Below, in pieces: positions 8,258-18,556 of a stretch of DNA of 64,000 nucleotides. The notes beneath the pieces are model-generated. The model worked only from the letters and a program-made list of their open reading frames with translations. It did not search any database and was not told the DNA's origin. Numbering within the stretch: the first letter of the stretch is position 1; every line of letters starts with the position of its first letter. The DNA comes from Izhakiella australiensis (GTDB lineage: Bacteria; Pseudomonadota; Gammaproteobacteria; Enterobacterales; Enterobacteriaceae), in assembly GCF_002006995.1 (NCBI RefSeq), contig NZ_MRUL01000009.1, positions 124,001 to 188,000 of the forward strand. Direction: 5' to 3'. Position numbers and translations under genes: made by a program.

Positions 8258-9154
8258 TCAGATACCCGCGGTTTCGCGCAGATAGCGGCGGGCCTTCACA
8301 GCATACTCAAACGGGTTAGCCAACGCCGGATCCTGCTCGGCCTCAACCACCATCCAGCCTTGATAATTGGCGTTATCTAAGGCTGCAAATACCGGTTTGA
8401 AATCGATATCGCCATCGCCAGGCACGGTAAACGTGCCGCGCTTGACGCCCTCAAGGAACGACAGATGCTCAAGCCGTACCTGTTCAATAACCGGGTTTCT
8501 GACGTCTTTAAGGTGAACATGATTAATTCGCGGCAGATAGCGGGTCAGGATCGCCAGCATCTTTTGTTGGCTACCTTCGGAATAATACGCATGGCCGGTA
8601 TCATACAGTAAGTAAACGTCGTCATTGGTCATTGCCATAAAACGATCGATCTCTTCCGTGGTCTGAATCCCCGTCCCCATATGATGATGCAAACAGACCT
8701 GCATTCCCTTTTCGCCAGCCAGCGCGGCCAGCTGGTTATAACCCTCTGCCGTAAGACGCCACTCTTCATCGCTAAAGAAAGGCTTATCGTCCAGCACGGC
8801 CTTATCCGTCCCCTGAATGCTCCGGCTCTGCTCGGAGCAGCCGATCACTTTCGCCCCCATGGCGTGCAAAAAATCACGGTGATTAATAAATTCATCGATG
8901 GTTTTCGCCTTATCGCCAGAGGCGAAGAAGGTGCTGAACCAGGCGTTAACGATCTGCAAGCCGCGGATTTCCAGCATCGGCTTTAATACTGCCGGATCGC
9001 GCGGATATTTATTCCCCACTTCACTGCCGCTGAATCCGGCCAGTGCCATTTCACTCACGATTTGCTGAAAGGTATTCTCTTTCCCCAGCTCCGGCATATC
9101 ATCGTTTGTCCAGCCAATAGGGGCGATAGCCAGTCTGACGTTATCTTTATTCAT
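8258..9154 (-). CDS. iolE: Inosose dehydratase IolE
   Basis: IolE dehydrates scyllo-inosose (2-keto-myo-inositol) to 3D-trihydroxycyclohexane-1,2-dione, step two of inositol catabolism. The 298-residue product is a TIM-barrel of the xylose-isomerase/AP-endonuclease superfamily. It has metal-ligand segments such as [21 protein letters not shown] and VVEAEQDP, and the family hallmark APIGWTNDD near the N-terminus. The ATG at 9154 follows AAGGCGA. It is the last gene of the minus-strand iolD-iolG-iolE set, 115 bases after iolG. Confidence 0.94.
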   Translation of the reverse strand: MNKDNVRLAIAPIGWTNDDMPELGKENTFQQIVSEMALAGFSGSEVGNKYPRDPAVLKPMLEIRGLQIVNAWFSTFFASGDKAKTIDEFINHRDFLHAMGAKVIGCSEQSRSIQGTDKAVLDDKPFFSDEEWRLTAEGYNQLAALAGEKGMQVCLHHHMGTGIQTTEEIDRFMAMTNDDVYLLYDTGHAYYSEGSQQKMLAILTRYLPRINHVHLKDVRNPVIEQVRLEHLSFLEGVKRGTFTVPGDGDIDFKPVFAALDNANYQGWMVVEAEQDPALANPFEYAVKARRYLRETAGI

Positions 9155-9269
9155 GATAGTCGCCTTGCTTATTTAACAGTTCTCGTACAAACGGGTTGCG
9201 TCAGCTGCTGGCCTGGCAACCCTCGATTCACATCGGCACGCGCAGGCGCGTCGCATCGGCACCGGTTGG

Positions 9270-10283
9270 TTACCGGCTGTAGAATGCCGGGCGCGGAGGC
9301 ATACTCACCGGCTCTATCGCCGCGCTCTGCTGCGCTTTAAGGCAGGCATCGGCAGCCACCGATGCGGCAAAACCGTCCCAGGCTGACGGGCCGGTCAGGC
9401 GGTCGGCTTTCACATCGTTAATAAAGGCCTGCAGCTCCACGTCATAGGCATCAATAAAGCGGTCTTTCCAGTCAGTCAGGATAGTATTAGCCAGCCGCGC
9501 ATCCTTACGCAGCTGAATGGAGGAAGGTTCCGGCAAGCGAGCGATGCCCTCTTCGCCAACCACTTCGCACTGAATGTCGTAGCCGTAGGCGCAGTTGACG
9601 AAAATTTCCACGTCAATGCGAATGCCCTTGTGGGTTTCGAACAGCACAACCTGCGGATCTTTTAGCTTCGCATGTGCCTTTGAAGTGGTGCGCGGGTAGA
9701 CCACCTGCACCGTTTTATAATCATCATCGGTCAGCCAGCGGAGCACGTCCAGCTCGTGAATCAGGGTGTTGGTGATCGCCATATCGGTGGTGTAATTTTC
9801 CGCCACGCTCTGATTGCGATGGGCGCAGTGCAGCATCAGCACCTCACCGATATCGCCATCATCGATCACCTTTTTCAGCGCCCGGTAGCCGCTATCATAA
9901 GGGCGCATAAAGCCGACCTGAACCAGCCGCTTACCCTGGGCGATTTCAGCCTCGACAATGCGATGACAGCCTTCGGCACTCATTGCCAGCGGCTTTTCAC
10001 AGAAGACATATTTACCGGCCGCCACCGCCGCCAGAGTAAACTCCTCGTGCGTCGGATCCCAGGAGGTCACCAGGATGGCCTCTACATTGGGGGCATTAAT
10101 GACGTCCATACCATTGGCATAAACCTCGGCTTTCAGCCCCAGGCTCTCAACCGCGTTTCTGGCGCCCTCAAGGTTAATATCAGATACGGCAACCACTTCT
10201 GCGCCCTGCAATACTTTACTGCAGCGACGTATATGCTCGCGCCCAATCGCACCACTACCGATTACACCAAGTTTCAAAGTCAT
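9270..10283 (-). CDS. iolG: Inositol 2-dehydrogenase IolG
   Basis: IolG oxidises myo-inositol to scyllo-inosose with NAD+, the entry step of the pathway. The 337-residue GFO/IDH/MocA protein starts with the Rossmann motif [16 protein letters not shown], then [11 protein letters not shown] (the EKP motif with catalytic Lys), and [15 protein letters not shown] with the catalytic His. It starts at ATG 10283 after GAGGG and lies 68 bases downstream of iolD on the minus strand. Confidence 0.95.
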   Translation of the reverse strand: MTLKLGVIGSGAIGREHIRRCSKVLQGAEVVAVSDINLEGARNAVESLGLKAEVYANGMDVINAPNVEAILVTSWDPTHEEFTLAAVAAGKYVFCEKPLAMSAEGCHRIVEAEIAQGKRLVQVGFMRPYDSGYRALKKVIDDGDIGEVLMLHCAHRNQSVAENYTTDMAITNTLIHELDVLRWLTDDDYKTVQVVYPRTTSKAHAKLKDPQVVLFETHKGIRIDVEIFVNCAYGYDIQCEVVGEEGIARLPEPSSIQLRKDARLANTILTDWKDRFIDAYDVELQAFINDVKADRLTGPSAWDGFAASVAADACLKAQQSAAIEPVSMPPRPAFYSR

Positions 10284-10351
10284 GTTACTACCCTCGTAGG
10301 ATGTAGGGTTGGTATGAGATGGCTGCCAGTCAGGCTGACAGCGAAGCCTGT

Positions 10352-12292
10352 TTAATATTTACGTGCCTTATCGATATGCTGATTGAGCATGCGGGCCACG
10401 GTATTAATACGTTCGGACTCGGATACCTGAGCGCCGCCAACGCGCCACCAGCTCAAATAGTTATGCACCATTGTTTTTGGCAGCACTTTTACGTCAATCA
10501 GCGTTGAGCACGGCGACAGACGCGACGCTTCCAGCGCCTGCTCCAGCTGTTCAAGGGTGGTAACCCGCCAGGTTTTACAGCCGTAGCCGGCAGCGATTGC
10601 GGCGAAATCTACCGGCATCAGATCACCGTCGAGCATGGCGGTTCGCGGATTGCGGAAGCGGAATTCAGTGGTGAAGCTGTCCATGCCATGGCCAATCTGG
10701 AGATTATTAATGCAGCCGTTGGTCATGTTATCGAACAGTATGACGTTGATTTTGGCGTTTTCCTGAACGGAGGTAACCAGCTCGGAGTGCAGCATCATAA
10801 AGGCGCCGTCCCCCACCAGGGTATAAACCTCACGCTGCGGCTCCGCCAGCTTCACTCCGAGGGCAGCGTTGACTTCATAGCCCATGCAGGAATAGCCATA
10901 CTCGACGTGATAGCCATTGTAATCTTTGGTGCGCCAGATCCGTTGCAGATCGCCCGGCAGGCTGCCCGACGCGCCAACAATGACTGCATCGGCAGGCAGC
11001 CGTTCGTTAAGCCTTCCCAGCACGCTGCTTTGCGTCAGAAAAGAGTCGGTCAGGCGGTTAAACTCGGCAAAGACTGCTTCACGATCCAGATCGTCATCAA
11101 TTTCCGGTACGTAATTCTCGCCGCCGTAGGTCGCCTGGAAGACACGCTGAGTTTCCAGCTGCTGCTTATCTCGCGCCTGCTCAATCATCTCGCCCCAGCC
11201 GCTGTGAAAATCACTGTCAATTAACCTTGATTCCAGCGCGCTGATAGCTTCACGCGCGTCGGCGACCAGCTGAACCGCATCGAGCTTATAAGCATCAAAA
11301 CGGCTGACGTTAATATTGAGGTAGTCCACCTCAGGATGCTGAAACAGCCATTTCGACGCGGTGGTAAAATCGGTATAGCGCGTACCGATGCCAATGATCA
11401 GATCGGCTTCTTTTGCCAGCATATTGGCAGAAAGACAGCCGGTTTCACCCACGCCGCCAACGTTAAGCGGATGGTCTGAAATAATCGTGCCCTTGCCCGC
11501 CTGCGTTTCAGCAAAGGGGATTTGAAAACGTTCCGCAAACTGGCGCAGCGCCTGACCGGCTTCAGAATACTTCACCCCGCCTCCGCAGACGATCAGCGGC
11601 TTTTTCTTTCTGCATAGCAGCGCTGTTGCCTGCATCAGCTGGCTTTCGGAGGGCAAGCGGCGATCGAGAAGATGAACGCGTTTTTGGAAAAAGTACTCGG
11701 GGAAATCCCAGGCTTCTCCCTGCACATCCTGCGGCAGGCAGATAGTTACCGCGCCGGTCTCGACCGGATCGGTTAGCACGCGTAGCGCATTAATACAGGC
11801 CGTCATCAACTGCTCGGGGCGATTAACCCGATCCCAGTATTTACTGACGGCGCGAAAGGCGTCGTTGGTGCTAATGCTCAGGTCCTGACTTTGCTCAATC
11901 TGCTGCAGCACGGGATCTGGCTGGCGCGTGGCGAATACGTCACCGGGCAGCAGTAGCAAGGGAATGCGATTAGCCGTGGCGGTCGCCGCCGCGGTGATCA
12001 TATTGGCGGCACCAGGCCCCACGGAAGAAGTGCAGGCAATAATTTCCCGCCGCAGCTTTTGTTTAGCAAAGCCAATTGCCGCATGGGCCATTCCCTGCTC
12101 ATTTCGTCCCTGATACACCACTAAATCGCCGCGATCCTGTTCCAGCGCCTGCCCCAGCCCGAGAACATTACCATGGCCGAAAATCGCAAAAATGCCCTTG
12201 ATAAATTGATGCTCGACTCCGTCGACCGACAGATACTGATTATTGAGGAATTTGACCAGCGCCTGGGCGGTGGTTAAGCGGATGGTGCTCAT
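10352..12292 (-). CDS. iolD: 3D-(3,5/4)-trihydroxycyclohexane-1,2-dione hydrolase IolD
   Basis: IolD is the thiamine-diphosphate enzyme that opens the ring of the IolE product to give 5-deoxy-glucuronate. The 646-residue product has the three-domain acetolactate-synthase fold. Its N-terminal domain includes [15 protein letters not shown] and [12 protein letters not shown] central domain follows, and the C-terminal ThDP motif is [11 protein letters not shown] ending in LFDN. The ATG at 12292 follows AAGGACG. It leads the minus-strand iolDGE unit and shares a 534-bp divergent intergenic region with iolC. Confidence 0.95.
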   Translation of the reverse strand: MSTIRLTTAQALVKFLNNQYLSVDGVEHQFIKGIFAIFGHGNVLGLGQALEQDRGDLVVYQGRNEQGMAHAAIGFAKQKLRREIIACTSSVGPGAANMITAAATATANRIPLLLLPGDVFATRQPDPVLQQIEQSQDLSISTNDAFRAVSKYWDRVNRPEQLMTACINALRVLTDPVETGAVTICLPQDVQGEAWDFPEYFFQKRVHLLDRRLPSESQLMQATALLCRKKKPLIVCGGGVKYSEAGQALRQFAERFQIPFAETQAGKGTIISDHPLNVGGVGETGCLSANMLAKEADLIIGIGTRYTDFTTASKWLFQHPEVDYLNINVSRFDAYKLDAVQLVADAREAISALESRLIDSDFHSGWGEMIEQARDKQQLETQRVFQATYGGENYVPEIDDDLDREAVFAEFNRLTDSFLTQSSVLGRLNERLPADAVIVGASGSLPGDLQRIWRTKDYNGYHVEYGYSCMGYEVNAALGVKLAEPQREVYTLVGDGAFMMLHSELVTSVQENAKINVILFDNMTNGCINNLQIGHGMDSFTTEFRFRNPRTAMLDGDLMPVDFAAIAAGYGCKTWRVTTLEQLEQALEASRLSPCSTLIDVKVLPKTMVHNYLSWWRVGGAQVSESERINTVARMLNQHIDKARKY

Positions 12293-12826
12293 AATAACGT
12301 CCTTAGCTTTCCTGCTCGCCAGACTGTCGGCCGTGCGTCATGCCACCTTGATTACGCCAACCTGAGACCACAGGAACAGATGAAACATGTCGCGATTATA
12401 AACAAATTTTTTTTTCACTAAATACGATTACAGAAGAAACATTTCATTATGCGAGTGAGATCGCATATCAGACGGTAAATGGCTCTGCCGCCTCAGGATC
12501 GGATCGCAGCACTAACGCCCGCGGGGGCCGGGAAAACCACGGGGGATAACCCCCTGATATGCCAGAAACGGAGAGCAGTTAACGGATGGCGTACCGGCGG
12601 CGCCAGCGGGAATTCATCGCACCAATCGCGGATGGATACCGCTGCTCTTGAGAGTTTTATCTGGCTCACACTTCCGGCCACTTAATTTCATTTTAAATTG
12701 AAAATGAAACGTTTATTTCTTATGCTAGCGTTACATTTAGGGTGACAAGATCGGCAAGCGGCAACTCACGCCGGCATCTCCGACGAGACTCGCAAGAGTC
12801 CACTCATCACTGAAGGAATTACCTTT
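12293..12826. promoter_or_regulatory. Divergent iolD/iolC promoter region with candidate IolR operator
   Basis: This 534-bp gene-free interval lies between divergent iolD and iolC. The clearest element is a perfect inverted repeat, TTTCATTTT (12686-12694) and AAAATGAAA (12701-12709), with a 6-bp spacer, just upstream of an AT-rich probable iolC promoter. The same half-site recurs ahead of iolR. On the iolD side, ATGAAA (12380-12385) and TTTCAT (12442-12447) flank an A/T tract. A short G/C hairpin (GGGGG-ATAA-CCCCC near 12541) is also present. Assignment to IolR is an inference from shared motif and position. Confidence 0.6.
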
Positions 12827-14746
12827 ATGCAAACAAAAGACTCACAGCTTGACGTGATTTGTATCGGGCGCATCGCCGTTGACTTTTATGGTCAGCAGGT
12901 CGGGGCTCGTCTGGAAGATGCCAGCTCATTTGCCAAATATCTCGGCGGCTCTTCCGGGAACGTCGCCTACGGTACCGCTATTCAGGGATTGAAATCAGGG
13001 ATGCTGGGCCGCGTTGGCGACGAGCATATGGGGCGTTTTTTACGCGAGGAGCTACAGCGCGCGGGCGTCGATACGCGCTGCTTATTTACCGATAAAGAGC
13101 GTCTCACCGGACTGGTCATCCTTGGCATTAAAGATCAGGAAACGTTCCCGCTTATTTTTTATCGTGAGAAGTGCGCGGATATGGGGCTGGTAGCGGAAGA
13201 TATTCATGAAGACTACATAGCCTCATCGCGATCCGTGGCGGTTACTGGCACCCATCTGTCCCATCAGGATACTCGCGCCGCGGTGCTGAAAGCGCTGAAA
13301 ATAGCGCGTCATCATGGACTGAGAACGGCGCTGGATATCGACTACCGCCCGGTGCTATGGGGATTAACGTCACTCGGCGATGGCGAAACGCGCTACATCG
13401 AATCACAACGCGTTACCGAAGAGCTTCAGGAAGTGCTGCATTATTTCGATTTAATCGTCGGGACAGAAGAGGAATTCCATATTGCCGGCGGCAGCACCGA
13501 CACCCTGACGGCGCTGAGAGCCGTACGCAAAACCACCCGGGCAACGCTGGTTTGCAAACGCGGGGCGCTCGGCTGCGTGGTGCTGGAAGACGATATTCCA
13601 CAAAGCTGGGATGAAACGGCACTCCACAGCGGCGTGCGCGTGGAGGTGCTGAACGTGCTGGGCGCAGGCGATGCTTTTATGTCCGGTCTGCTGCGCGGCT
13701 GGCTGAATGATGAAGGCTGGGCGCAAGCCTGTCGCTACGCCAACGCCTGCGGCGCTCTGGTGGTCTCCCGCCACGGCTGCGCGCCGGCAATGCCAACCAA
13801 AGAGGAGCTGGATGACTATCTCAGCCGCGCGGAATCCGTCGCGCGCCCGGACCGCGATCCCCATCTTAATCATTTGCACCGCGTCACCACCCGCAAGCAG
13901 CGCTGGCCTGAACTATGCGTTTTCGCCTTTGACCATCGTAAACAGCTGGTTGAAATGGCGCAGCAGGCCGGCGCGGATACCGCACGCATACCAAAGCTTA
14001 AAATGCTGTTGCTACGGGCTGCGCAAGAGACCGCCGCAGAAGCAGGCCTGCAAGGCCGCAGCGGCATTCTTGCCGACACCACTTACGGCCAGGAGGCACT
14101 GAATGCCATTAGCGGTAAAGGCTGGTGGATCGGACGTCCGATTGAGCTTCCAGGTTCCCACCCACTGCGCCTGGAGCATGGCAATGTGGGCTCGCAGCTA
14201 ATCGGCTGGCCGCAGGAACAAGTGGTGAAATGCCTGGTGTTTTACCATCCACACGACGGCGAAGCGCTGCGCAAAGAGCAGGATGAACTGATACTGGATG
14301 TCTGGCGCAGCTGCAATCAATCCGGTCATGAATTACTGCTGGAAATTATATTATCGCCGCAACAGTCCGAGCAAAAAGAATCATATTATCTGGATATTAT
14401 GCGCCACTTCTATGCTCTCGGCATCCAGCCTGACTGGTGGAAACTCCCCCCGCTTTCTGCCGCCAGCTGGCGCGAGGCTGGCCCCCTGATAGAGAAAGAA
14501 GATCCTCACTGCCGGGGTATTTTGCTGCTGGGTCTGGATGCGCCGGAAGAAACGCTCAAGGCCGGCTTTGCCGCCGCAGCCGATGCGCGTTGGGTCAAAG
14601 GTTTCGCTGTAGGGCGCACCATATTCGGTCAGCCCTCACGGGAATGGCTGCAAGGCAAGCTGGATGACGAGGCGCTGGTAAGCCAGGTTAAGGATAATTA
14701 TCAAACGTTGATTAACTACTGGCGCGAAGTGCGTCCGGCGACCTGA
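12827..14746 (+). CDS. iolC: 5-dehydro-2-deoxygluconokinase fused to DUF2090 aldolase-like domain (IolC)
   Basis: The N-terminal half (about residues 8-330) is a PfkB/ribokinase-family kinase that phosphorylates 2-deoxy-5-keto-gluconate. It shows YLGGSSGNVAYGTA near the start and the active-site VLNVLGAGDAFMSGLLRGW. The C-terminal half (about 345-639) is a DUF2090 domain containing CVFAFDHRKQLVEMA and WVKGFAVGRTIFGQ. This domain resembles class I aldolases and may cleave the kinase product to dihydroxyacetone phosphate and malonate semialdehyde. The same fusion is common in enterobacterial iol clusters. No separate iolJ aldolase gene is present, which fits a bifunctional enzyme. Strong start: GAAGGAATT before ATG 12827. 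Confidence 0.93.
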   Translation: MQTKDSQLDVICIGRIAVDFYGQQVGARLEDASSFAKYLGGSSGNVAYGTAIQGLKSGMLGRVGDEHMGRFLREELQRAGVDTRCLFTDKERLTGLVILGIKDQETFPLIFYREKCADMGLVAEDIHEDYIASSRSVAVTGTHLSHQDTRAAVLKALKIARHHGLRTALDIDYRPVLWGLTSLGDGETRYIESQRVTEELQEVLHYFDLIVGTEEEFHIAGGSTDTLTALRAVRKTTRATLVCKRGALGCVVLEDDIPQSWDETALHSGVRVEVLNVLGAGDAFMSGLLRGWLNDEGWAQACRYANACGALVVSRHGCAPAMPTKEELDDYLSRAESVARPDRDPHLNHLHRVTTRKQRWPELCVFAFDHRKQLVEMAQQAGADTARIPKLKMLLLRAAQETAAEAGLQGRSGILADTTYGQEALNAISGKGWWIGRPIELPGSHPLRLEHGNVGSQLIGWPQEQVVKCLVFYHPHDGEALRKEQDELILDVWRSCNQSGHELLLEIILSPQQSEQKESYYLDIMRHFYALGIQPDWWKLPPLSAASWREAGPLIEKEDPHCRGILLLGLDAPEETLKAGFAAAADARWVKGFAVGRTIFGQPSREWLQGKLDDEALVSQVKDNYQTLINYWREVRPAT

Positions 14747-14757
14747 CGCCGGTAAAA

Positions 14758-14783
14758 ACGCCCCGTCTTAGCGGGGCGCTTTT
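14758..14783 (+). terminator. Intrinsic terminator after iolC
   Basis: A 7-bp G/C stem, CGCCCCG (14759-14765) and CGGGGCG (14772-14778), with a 6-base loop is followed by CTTTT. It separates iolC from the iolR promoter. Confidence 0.8.
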
Positions 14784-14903
14784 ACCCCTTCTCAGAATCC
14801 TCTCCCTGGACTGCGCGTTCTTCCCGCACGGTGCAATCCATCGCCTGCACCGGCGACCCGTCAATGTGAAGCGCGATGAAATAAACTGGGTTAATTATGG
14901 ATT

Positions 14904-14926
14904 AAAATGAAATTTTTATTCATTTT
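14904..14926. promoter_or_regulatory. Candidate IolR autoregulatory operator
   Basis: An inverted repeat, AAAATGAA (14904-14911) and TTCATTTT (14919-14926), with a 7-bp spacer lies about 55 bp upstream of the iolR start. It uses the same half-site as the perfect repeat ahead of iolC, and a single TTCATTTT (18354-18361) lies ahead of iolA. The match between separate iol promoters is what suggests it is the IolR site. Confidence 0.55.
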
Positions 14927-14979
14927 GGTAAAGTATTTCCTATTGTATGTCTTTACTCTTATTTAGCGAGTCTATAGCA

Positions 14980-15831
14980 ATGAGCACAACCAACCCCACA
15001 CAGCTGACTTTGTTGCAGGACGAAATCCGTCGCCGCTACGATACGCTCAGTAAGCGATTGAAGCAGGTGGCACGCTATATTCTTGATAATAGCAATAGCA
15101 TCGCTTTTGATACCGTCGCCTCCATCGCACAGCAGGCGGACGTACCGCCCTCAACGCTGATCCGCTTTTCCAATGCATTTGGTTTCAGCGGCTTCAACGA
15201 AATGAAACAAGTTTTTCGTCAGCACCTGATGGAAGAAACGGCCAGCTACACCGAACGTGCGAAGCTCTTTCGTCAGACCGCAACCGACGATACCAACACG
15301 CCTGAAAGCCCGACGGAAATACTCAATGTATTTACCATGGTTAACTCTCAGGCGCTGCAACAGCTGGCGATGCAAACTAACCCCGAGCAGCTGGATAAAG
15401 CCGTGTCACTGCTGGCCGGCGCGGAGAATATTTACGTCATCGGCCTGCGCCGGTCGTTCAGCGTCGCCTCTTATCTCACCTACGCCCTACGGCATCTGGA
15501 ACGTCGGGCGTTTTTGATCGATGGCCTCGGCGGCATGTTTGCCGAGCAGCTGAGCATGGTTAATCCAAAAGATGTGGTTATCGCTATCAGCTACTCCCCT
15601 TACGCTCGCGAAGCCGTCGAGCTGGTTGAGCTGGGCGCCGGGCGTGGTGCGCAGCAAATTGCTATTACCGACAGCCAGGTAAGTCCGCTGGCCGCCTTCA
15701 GCGACGTCTGCTTTGTGGTACGTGAGGCGCAGGTAGATGGTTTCCGCTCACAGGTTGCCTCACTTTGCCTGGCGCAAACGCTGGCGGTATCGCTGGCGCT
15801 TAATAACGCCAGCAGCGCCAACAACAAGTAG
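14980..15831 (+). CDS. iolR: RpiR-family regulator of inositol catabolism
   Basis: The product is an RpiR-type transcription factor. It has an N-terminal helix-turn-helix domain (about residues 5-80, with SIAQQADVPPSTLIRFSNAF) and a C-terminal SIS sugar-phosphate-binding domain (about 130-260, with ENIYVIGLRRSFSVASYLTY and DVVIAISYSPYAREAVEL). In Salmonella the RpiR-type IolR represses iol genes until an inositol intermediate binds. Location inside the cluster supports the same role here. Start is uncertain: ATG 14980 (283 residues) matches the family better than in-frame ATG 14947; neither has a strong ribosome site. Confidence 0.88.
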   Translation: MSTTNPTQLTLLQDEIRRRYDTLSKRLKQVARYILDNSNSIAFDTVASIAQQADVPPSTLIRFSNAFGFSGFNEMKQVFRQHLMEETASYTERAKLFRQTATDDTNTPESPTEILNVFTMVNSQALQQLAMQTNPEQLDKAVSLLAGAENIYVIGLRRSFSVASYLTYALRHLERRAFLIDGLGGMFAEQLSMVNPKDVVIAISYSPYAREAVELVELGAGRGAQQIAITDSQVSPLAAFSDVCFVVREAQVDGFRSQVASLCLAQTLAVSLALNNASSANNK

Positions 15832-15874
15832 CTCAGCCCGCCACCGTGCAAAGTAGAGGCTGACTGATTGACCG

Positions 15875-16696
15875 CTATGGCTGGCGCGGATAGGCGTCGC
15901 TGTTTATCCAGGCATGGTCCTTTTCCCAGGTAAATTTCCACAGTCGTACCGGACCGGCCATGACGTTGAGATAATAGTTGTTATAGCCCGCCAGCGTTGC
16001 AACCGGGTGATAGCCACGCGGAACCATCACCACATCCTGGTTATATGCCGCCATGCATTGGTCCAGCGAACGATCGTCGGTATAAACCCGCTGCATGGCA
16101 AAACCTTGCGGCGGGTCGAAGCGATGATAGTAGGTCTCCTCCAGATAGGTTTCATCGGCAGAGTCGTGCTGGTCATGCTTATGGCTTGGATAGGAGCTGC
16201 TGTCGCCTTCATCGGTGTAAACCTCCACCACCAGCAGGCTATCTGCCGGCTCGCTGTCCGGTAGGATGTTATGCACCAGCCGCTTATTGCGCCCCTTGCC
16301 CCGCCGCTCAACGCCGACATCATCAGGCGCGATCAGCCGTGCCGGCAAGCCGCCGCCGGTTGAGGGCGCGCTGCATACTGCCAGCTCCAGATCGGAATCA
16401 GCGACCACCTCAACCCGATCCGACGCCGGAACGTAAACCGACCACGGCGGCGTGCGTTCGAAAGGGGACAGGCGCTTACCAATACCGCTAAATTCAGCAT
16501 GGCGAGTTTTAACCGAGGCCAGCCCGGCCACCAGCACCAGACAAAGTTCCTTGTCGCCGCTTTCCAGCGTCAGACGCTGCCCCCGCCGCAGCTGATAGGC
16601 GGCGAATCCTACATAGCGCCAGCCGGCGCTCTCCGGCGTGATCTGCTGAATACAGCCATCAGAATCCGGCTGCTGACGCTTAGACAGTAAAGACAT
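15875..16696 (-). CDS. iolB: 5-deoxy-glucuronate isomerase IolB
   Basis: IolB isomerises 5-deoxy-glucuronate to 2-deoxy-5-keto-gluconate. The 273-residue bicupin has the metal-binding segments YPSHKHDQHD and YLEETYYHRFDPPQGFAMQ, followed by VVMVPRGYHPVATLAGY. These His/Glu clusters are typical of the KduI/IolB family. The ATG at 16696 follows GGAGCAAGCG. It lies 23 bases downstream of iolA on the minus strand, so the two are co-transcribed; it converges with iolR. Confidence 0.94.
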   Translation of the reverse strand: MSLLSKRQQPDSDGCIQQITPESAGWRYVGFAAYQLRRGQRLTLESGDKELCLVLVAGLASVKTRHAEFSGIGKRLSPFERTPPWSVYVPASDRVEVVADSDLELAVCSAPSTGGGLPARLIAPDDVGVERRGKGRNKRLVHNILPDSEPADSLLVVEVYTDEGDSSSYPSHKHDQHDSADETYLEETYYHRFDPPQGFAMQRVYTDDRSLDQCMAAYNQDVVMVPRGYHPVATLAGYNNYYLNVMAGPVRLWKFTWEKDHAWINSDAYPRQP

Positions 16697-16719
16697 TCGC
16701 TTGCTCCTTTTCGGCTCGT

Positions 16720-18225
16720 TTACCCGAGCGTAGGCATACTGAATTCAGAGACGATATGCTCACCTGCAGGCCAGCGCGTAGTGGCGGTTTTCATGCGCGT
16801 ATAGAAGCGCACGCCGTCCGGACCGTGTACGTTGAGCGCGCCAAAAACCGAACGCTTCCAGCCGCCGAAGCTGTGAAAAGCCATGGGTACAGGAACCGGC
16901 ACGTTGACGCCGACCATTCCCGCCTCAACGTCCTGCACAAAGCTGCGCGCGGTGTGTCCGTCGCTGGTAAAGATGGCGCTGCCGTTGCCGAACTCATGGC
17001 TGTTTACCAGCTGCAGCGCGCTCTGATAATCGGCGGCGCGCATGATGCTCAGCACCGGTCCGAAGATCTCTTCACGCCAGATAGTCATTTCCGGCGTCAC
17101 CTTGTCAAACAGGGTGCCGCCTACGTAGTAGCCATCATCATGACCTGCGACCTTATAGTTGCGCCCGTCAATGACCAGCGCAGCACCTTCCTGTTCGCCC
17201 TTATCAATATAGCCCAACACTTTTTGCTGATGCGCGGCAGAAACCAGCGGCCCCATTTCGTTCTCCGCATCGCCACGTTTATTACCCGGCCCAACGCGCA
17301 GCGCTTTAATCAGCGGAGTCAGCCGTTCGATGAGCGTGTCGGCGGTTTCATCGCCAACCGCGACCACCACGGGCAGCGCCATGCAGCGCTCGCCGGCAGA
17401 GCCAAAAGCGCCCCCCATAATCGCGTTGATGGTCGCATCAAGATCGGCATCCGGCATCACGATGGCATGGTTTTTCGCCGCGCCGAAAGCCTGTACGCGC
17501 TTACCGTGAGCACTGGCCGTTTTGTAAATATGCTCCGCCACGCCGGAGGAGCCGACAAAGCTGACCGCCGCGATGCGGGGATCCTGGTAGAGCTGCTCAG
17601 CATCCTGATTAGAACAGTGAACCACGTTAAACACGCCATCGGGCAGGCCGGCCTCGGTGAGCAACTCAGCCATACGCACGGCAGCGGAGGGGTCAAGCGC
17701 CGGGGGCTTAAGAACAAAGGTATTGCCGCAGGCCAGGGCAATGGGGAACATCCACATTGGCACCATTGCCGGAAAATTAAACGGGGTAATGCCAGCGACG
17801 ACGCCGACCGGCTGCATCAGCGAGTAGCTATCAACGCCGGTGCCGACGTTAGCTGAATACTCGCCTTTAATCAGATGCGGGATACCACAGGCAAACTCCA
17901 CCACTTCCATGCCGCGCGTCAGCTCGCCCTGAGCGTCAGACCAGACCTTGCCATGCTCGCTGACAATCAGCTCCGCCAGCTCGTCACGGTGCTTTTCCAG
18001 CAGCGCTTTGAAGTTAAACAGCACGCGGGCACGACGCAGCGGTGAGGTATGCGACCAGCCGTGAAATGCCTGATGTGCTGCGCCAATTGCCTGAGAGACC
18101 TCCTCTGACGAGCTTTGGGTTAATTCGCGCACGACCTTACCCGTTGCCGGATCGTAAACCGGGATAGTTTCGCCCGTGGCGCTGTGGGTGATTTTCCCCG
18201 CGATAAAGTTTCCTGTGATTTGCAT
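16720..18225 (-). CDS. iolA: Malonate-semialdehyde dehydrogenase (acylating) IolA/MmsA
   Basis: IolA converts malonate semialdehyde to acetyl-CoA and CO2 (methylmalonate semialdehyde to propionyl-CoA), the last step of inositol catabolism. The 501-residue CoA-acylating aldehyde dehydrogenase has NFPAMVPMWMFPIALACGN, the NAD-binding VSFVGSSGVAEHIY, and the catalytic Cys in GSAGERCMALPVVV. The open frame extends to 18300, but ATG 18225 follows CAGAGG and gives the family N-terminus MQITGNFIAGK. It leads the minus-strand iolA-iolB pair. Confidence 0.95.
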   Translation of the reverse strand: MQITGNFIAGKITHSATGETIPVYDPATGKVVRELTQSSSEEVSQAIGAAHQAFHGWSHTSPLRRARVLFNFKALLEKHRDELAELIVSEHGKVWSDAQGELTRGMEVVEFACGIPHLIKGEYSANVGTGVDSYSLMQPVGVVAGITPFNFPAMVPMWMFPIALACGNTFVLKPPALDPSAAVRMAELLTEAGLPDGVFNVVHCSNQDAEQLYQDPRIAAVSFVGSSGVAEHIYKTASAHGKRVQAFGAAKNHAIVMPDADLDATINAIMGGAFGSAGERCMALPVVVAVGDETADTLIERLTPLIKALRVGPGNKRGDAENEMGPLVSAAHQQKVLGYIDKGEQEGAALVIDGRNYKVAGHDDGYYVGGTLFDKVTPEMTIWREEIFGPVLSIMRAADYQSALQLVNSHEFGNGSAIFTSDGHTARSFVQDVEAGMVGVNVPVPVPMAFHSFGGWKRSVFGALNVHGPDGVRFYTRMKTATTRWPAGEHIVSEFSMPTLG

Positions 18226-18556
18226 GTTGTTGCCTCTGTGAAGTGAGAGATCCTTGTCGGCAGCAGCGAAACGCAGGCCGACCGGACAAGCTGTCTGCAT
18301 CAGGAAACAGTATAATAATGGAATATTTTTTTCAAATATTGCAGTTTGAAAAATTCATTTTTAGCGGAAACGATCGCATTTTCGCCTTTCAGGATAGCCG
18401 GACAGGCATCAGCCTGATGGCGTCAGAGCGCACTATCAGAGCCTGCCTTTGCGCACTCGCCGATCAAATTTTGCGAAGGCCGTCAAAAAATTTAATTTCG
18501 CGGCGAACAAAATATGAAATAAAAATTCCCACAGAGAAAGTTACCGCCGGCCGTCT
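18226..18556. promoter_or_regulatory. Intergenic region carrying the iolA promoter
   Basis: This 331-bp gap lies between the start of iolA (minus) and the 3' end of yhhS (minus). It is AT-rich near 18310-18365 and contains one TTCATTTT half-site (18354-18361) of the putative IolR motif, plus poly-T/poly-A tracts. The part next to yhhS (18365-18556) shows no gene and no convincing terminator. Confidence 0.45.

Noticed and set aside
16756-17856. 366-codon plus-strand frame opposite iolA
   Set aside because: Antisense shadow of a clear aldehyde dehydrogenase gene; composition is His/Arg-rich with no family signal.
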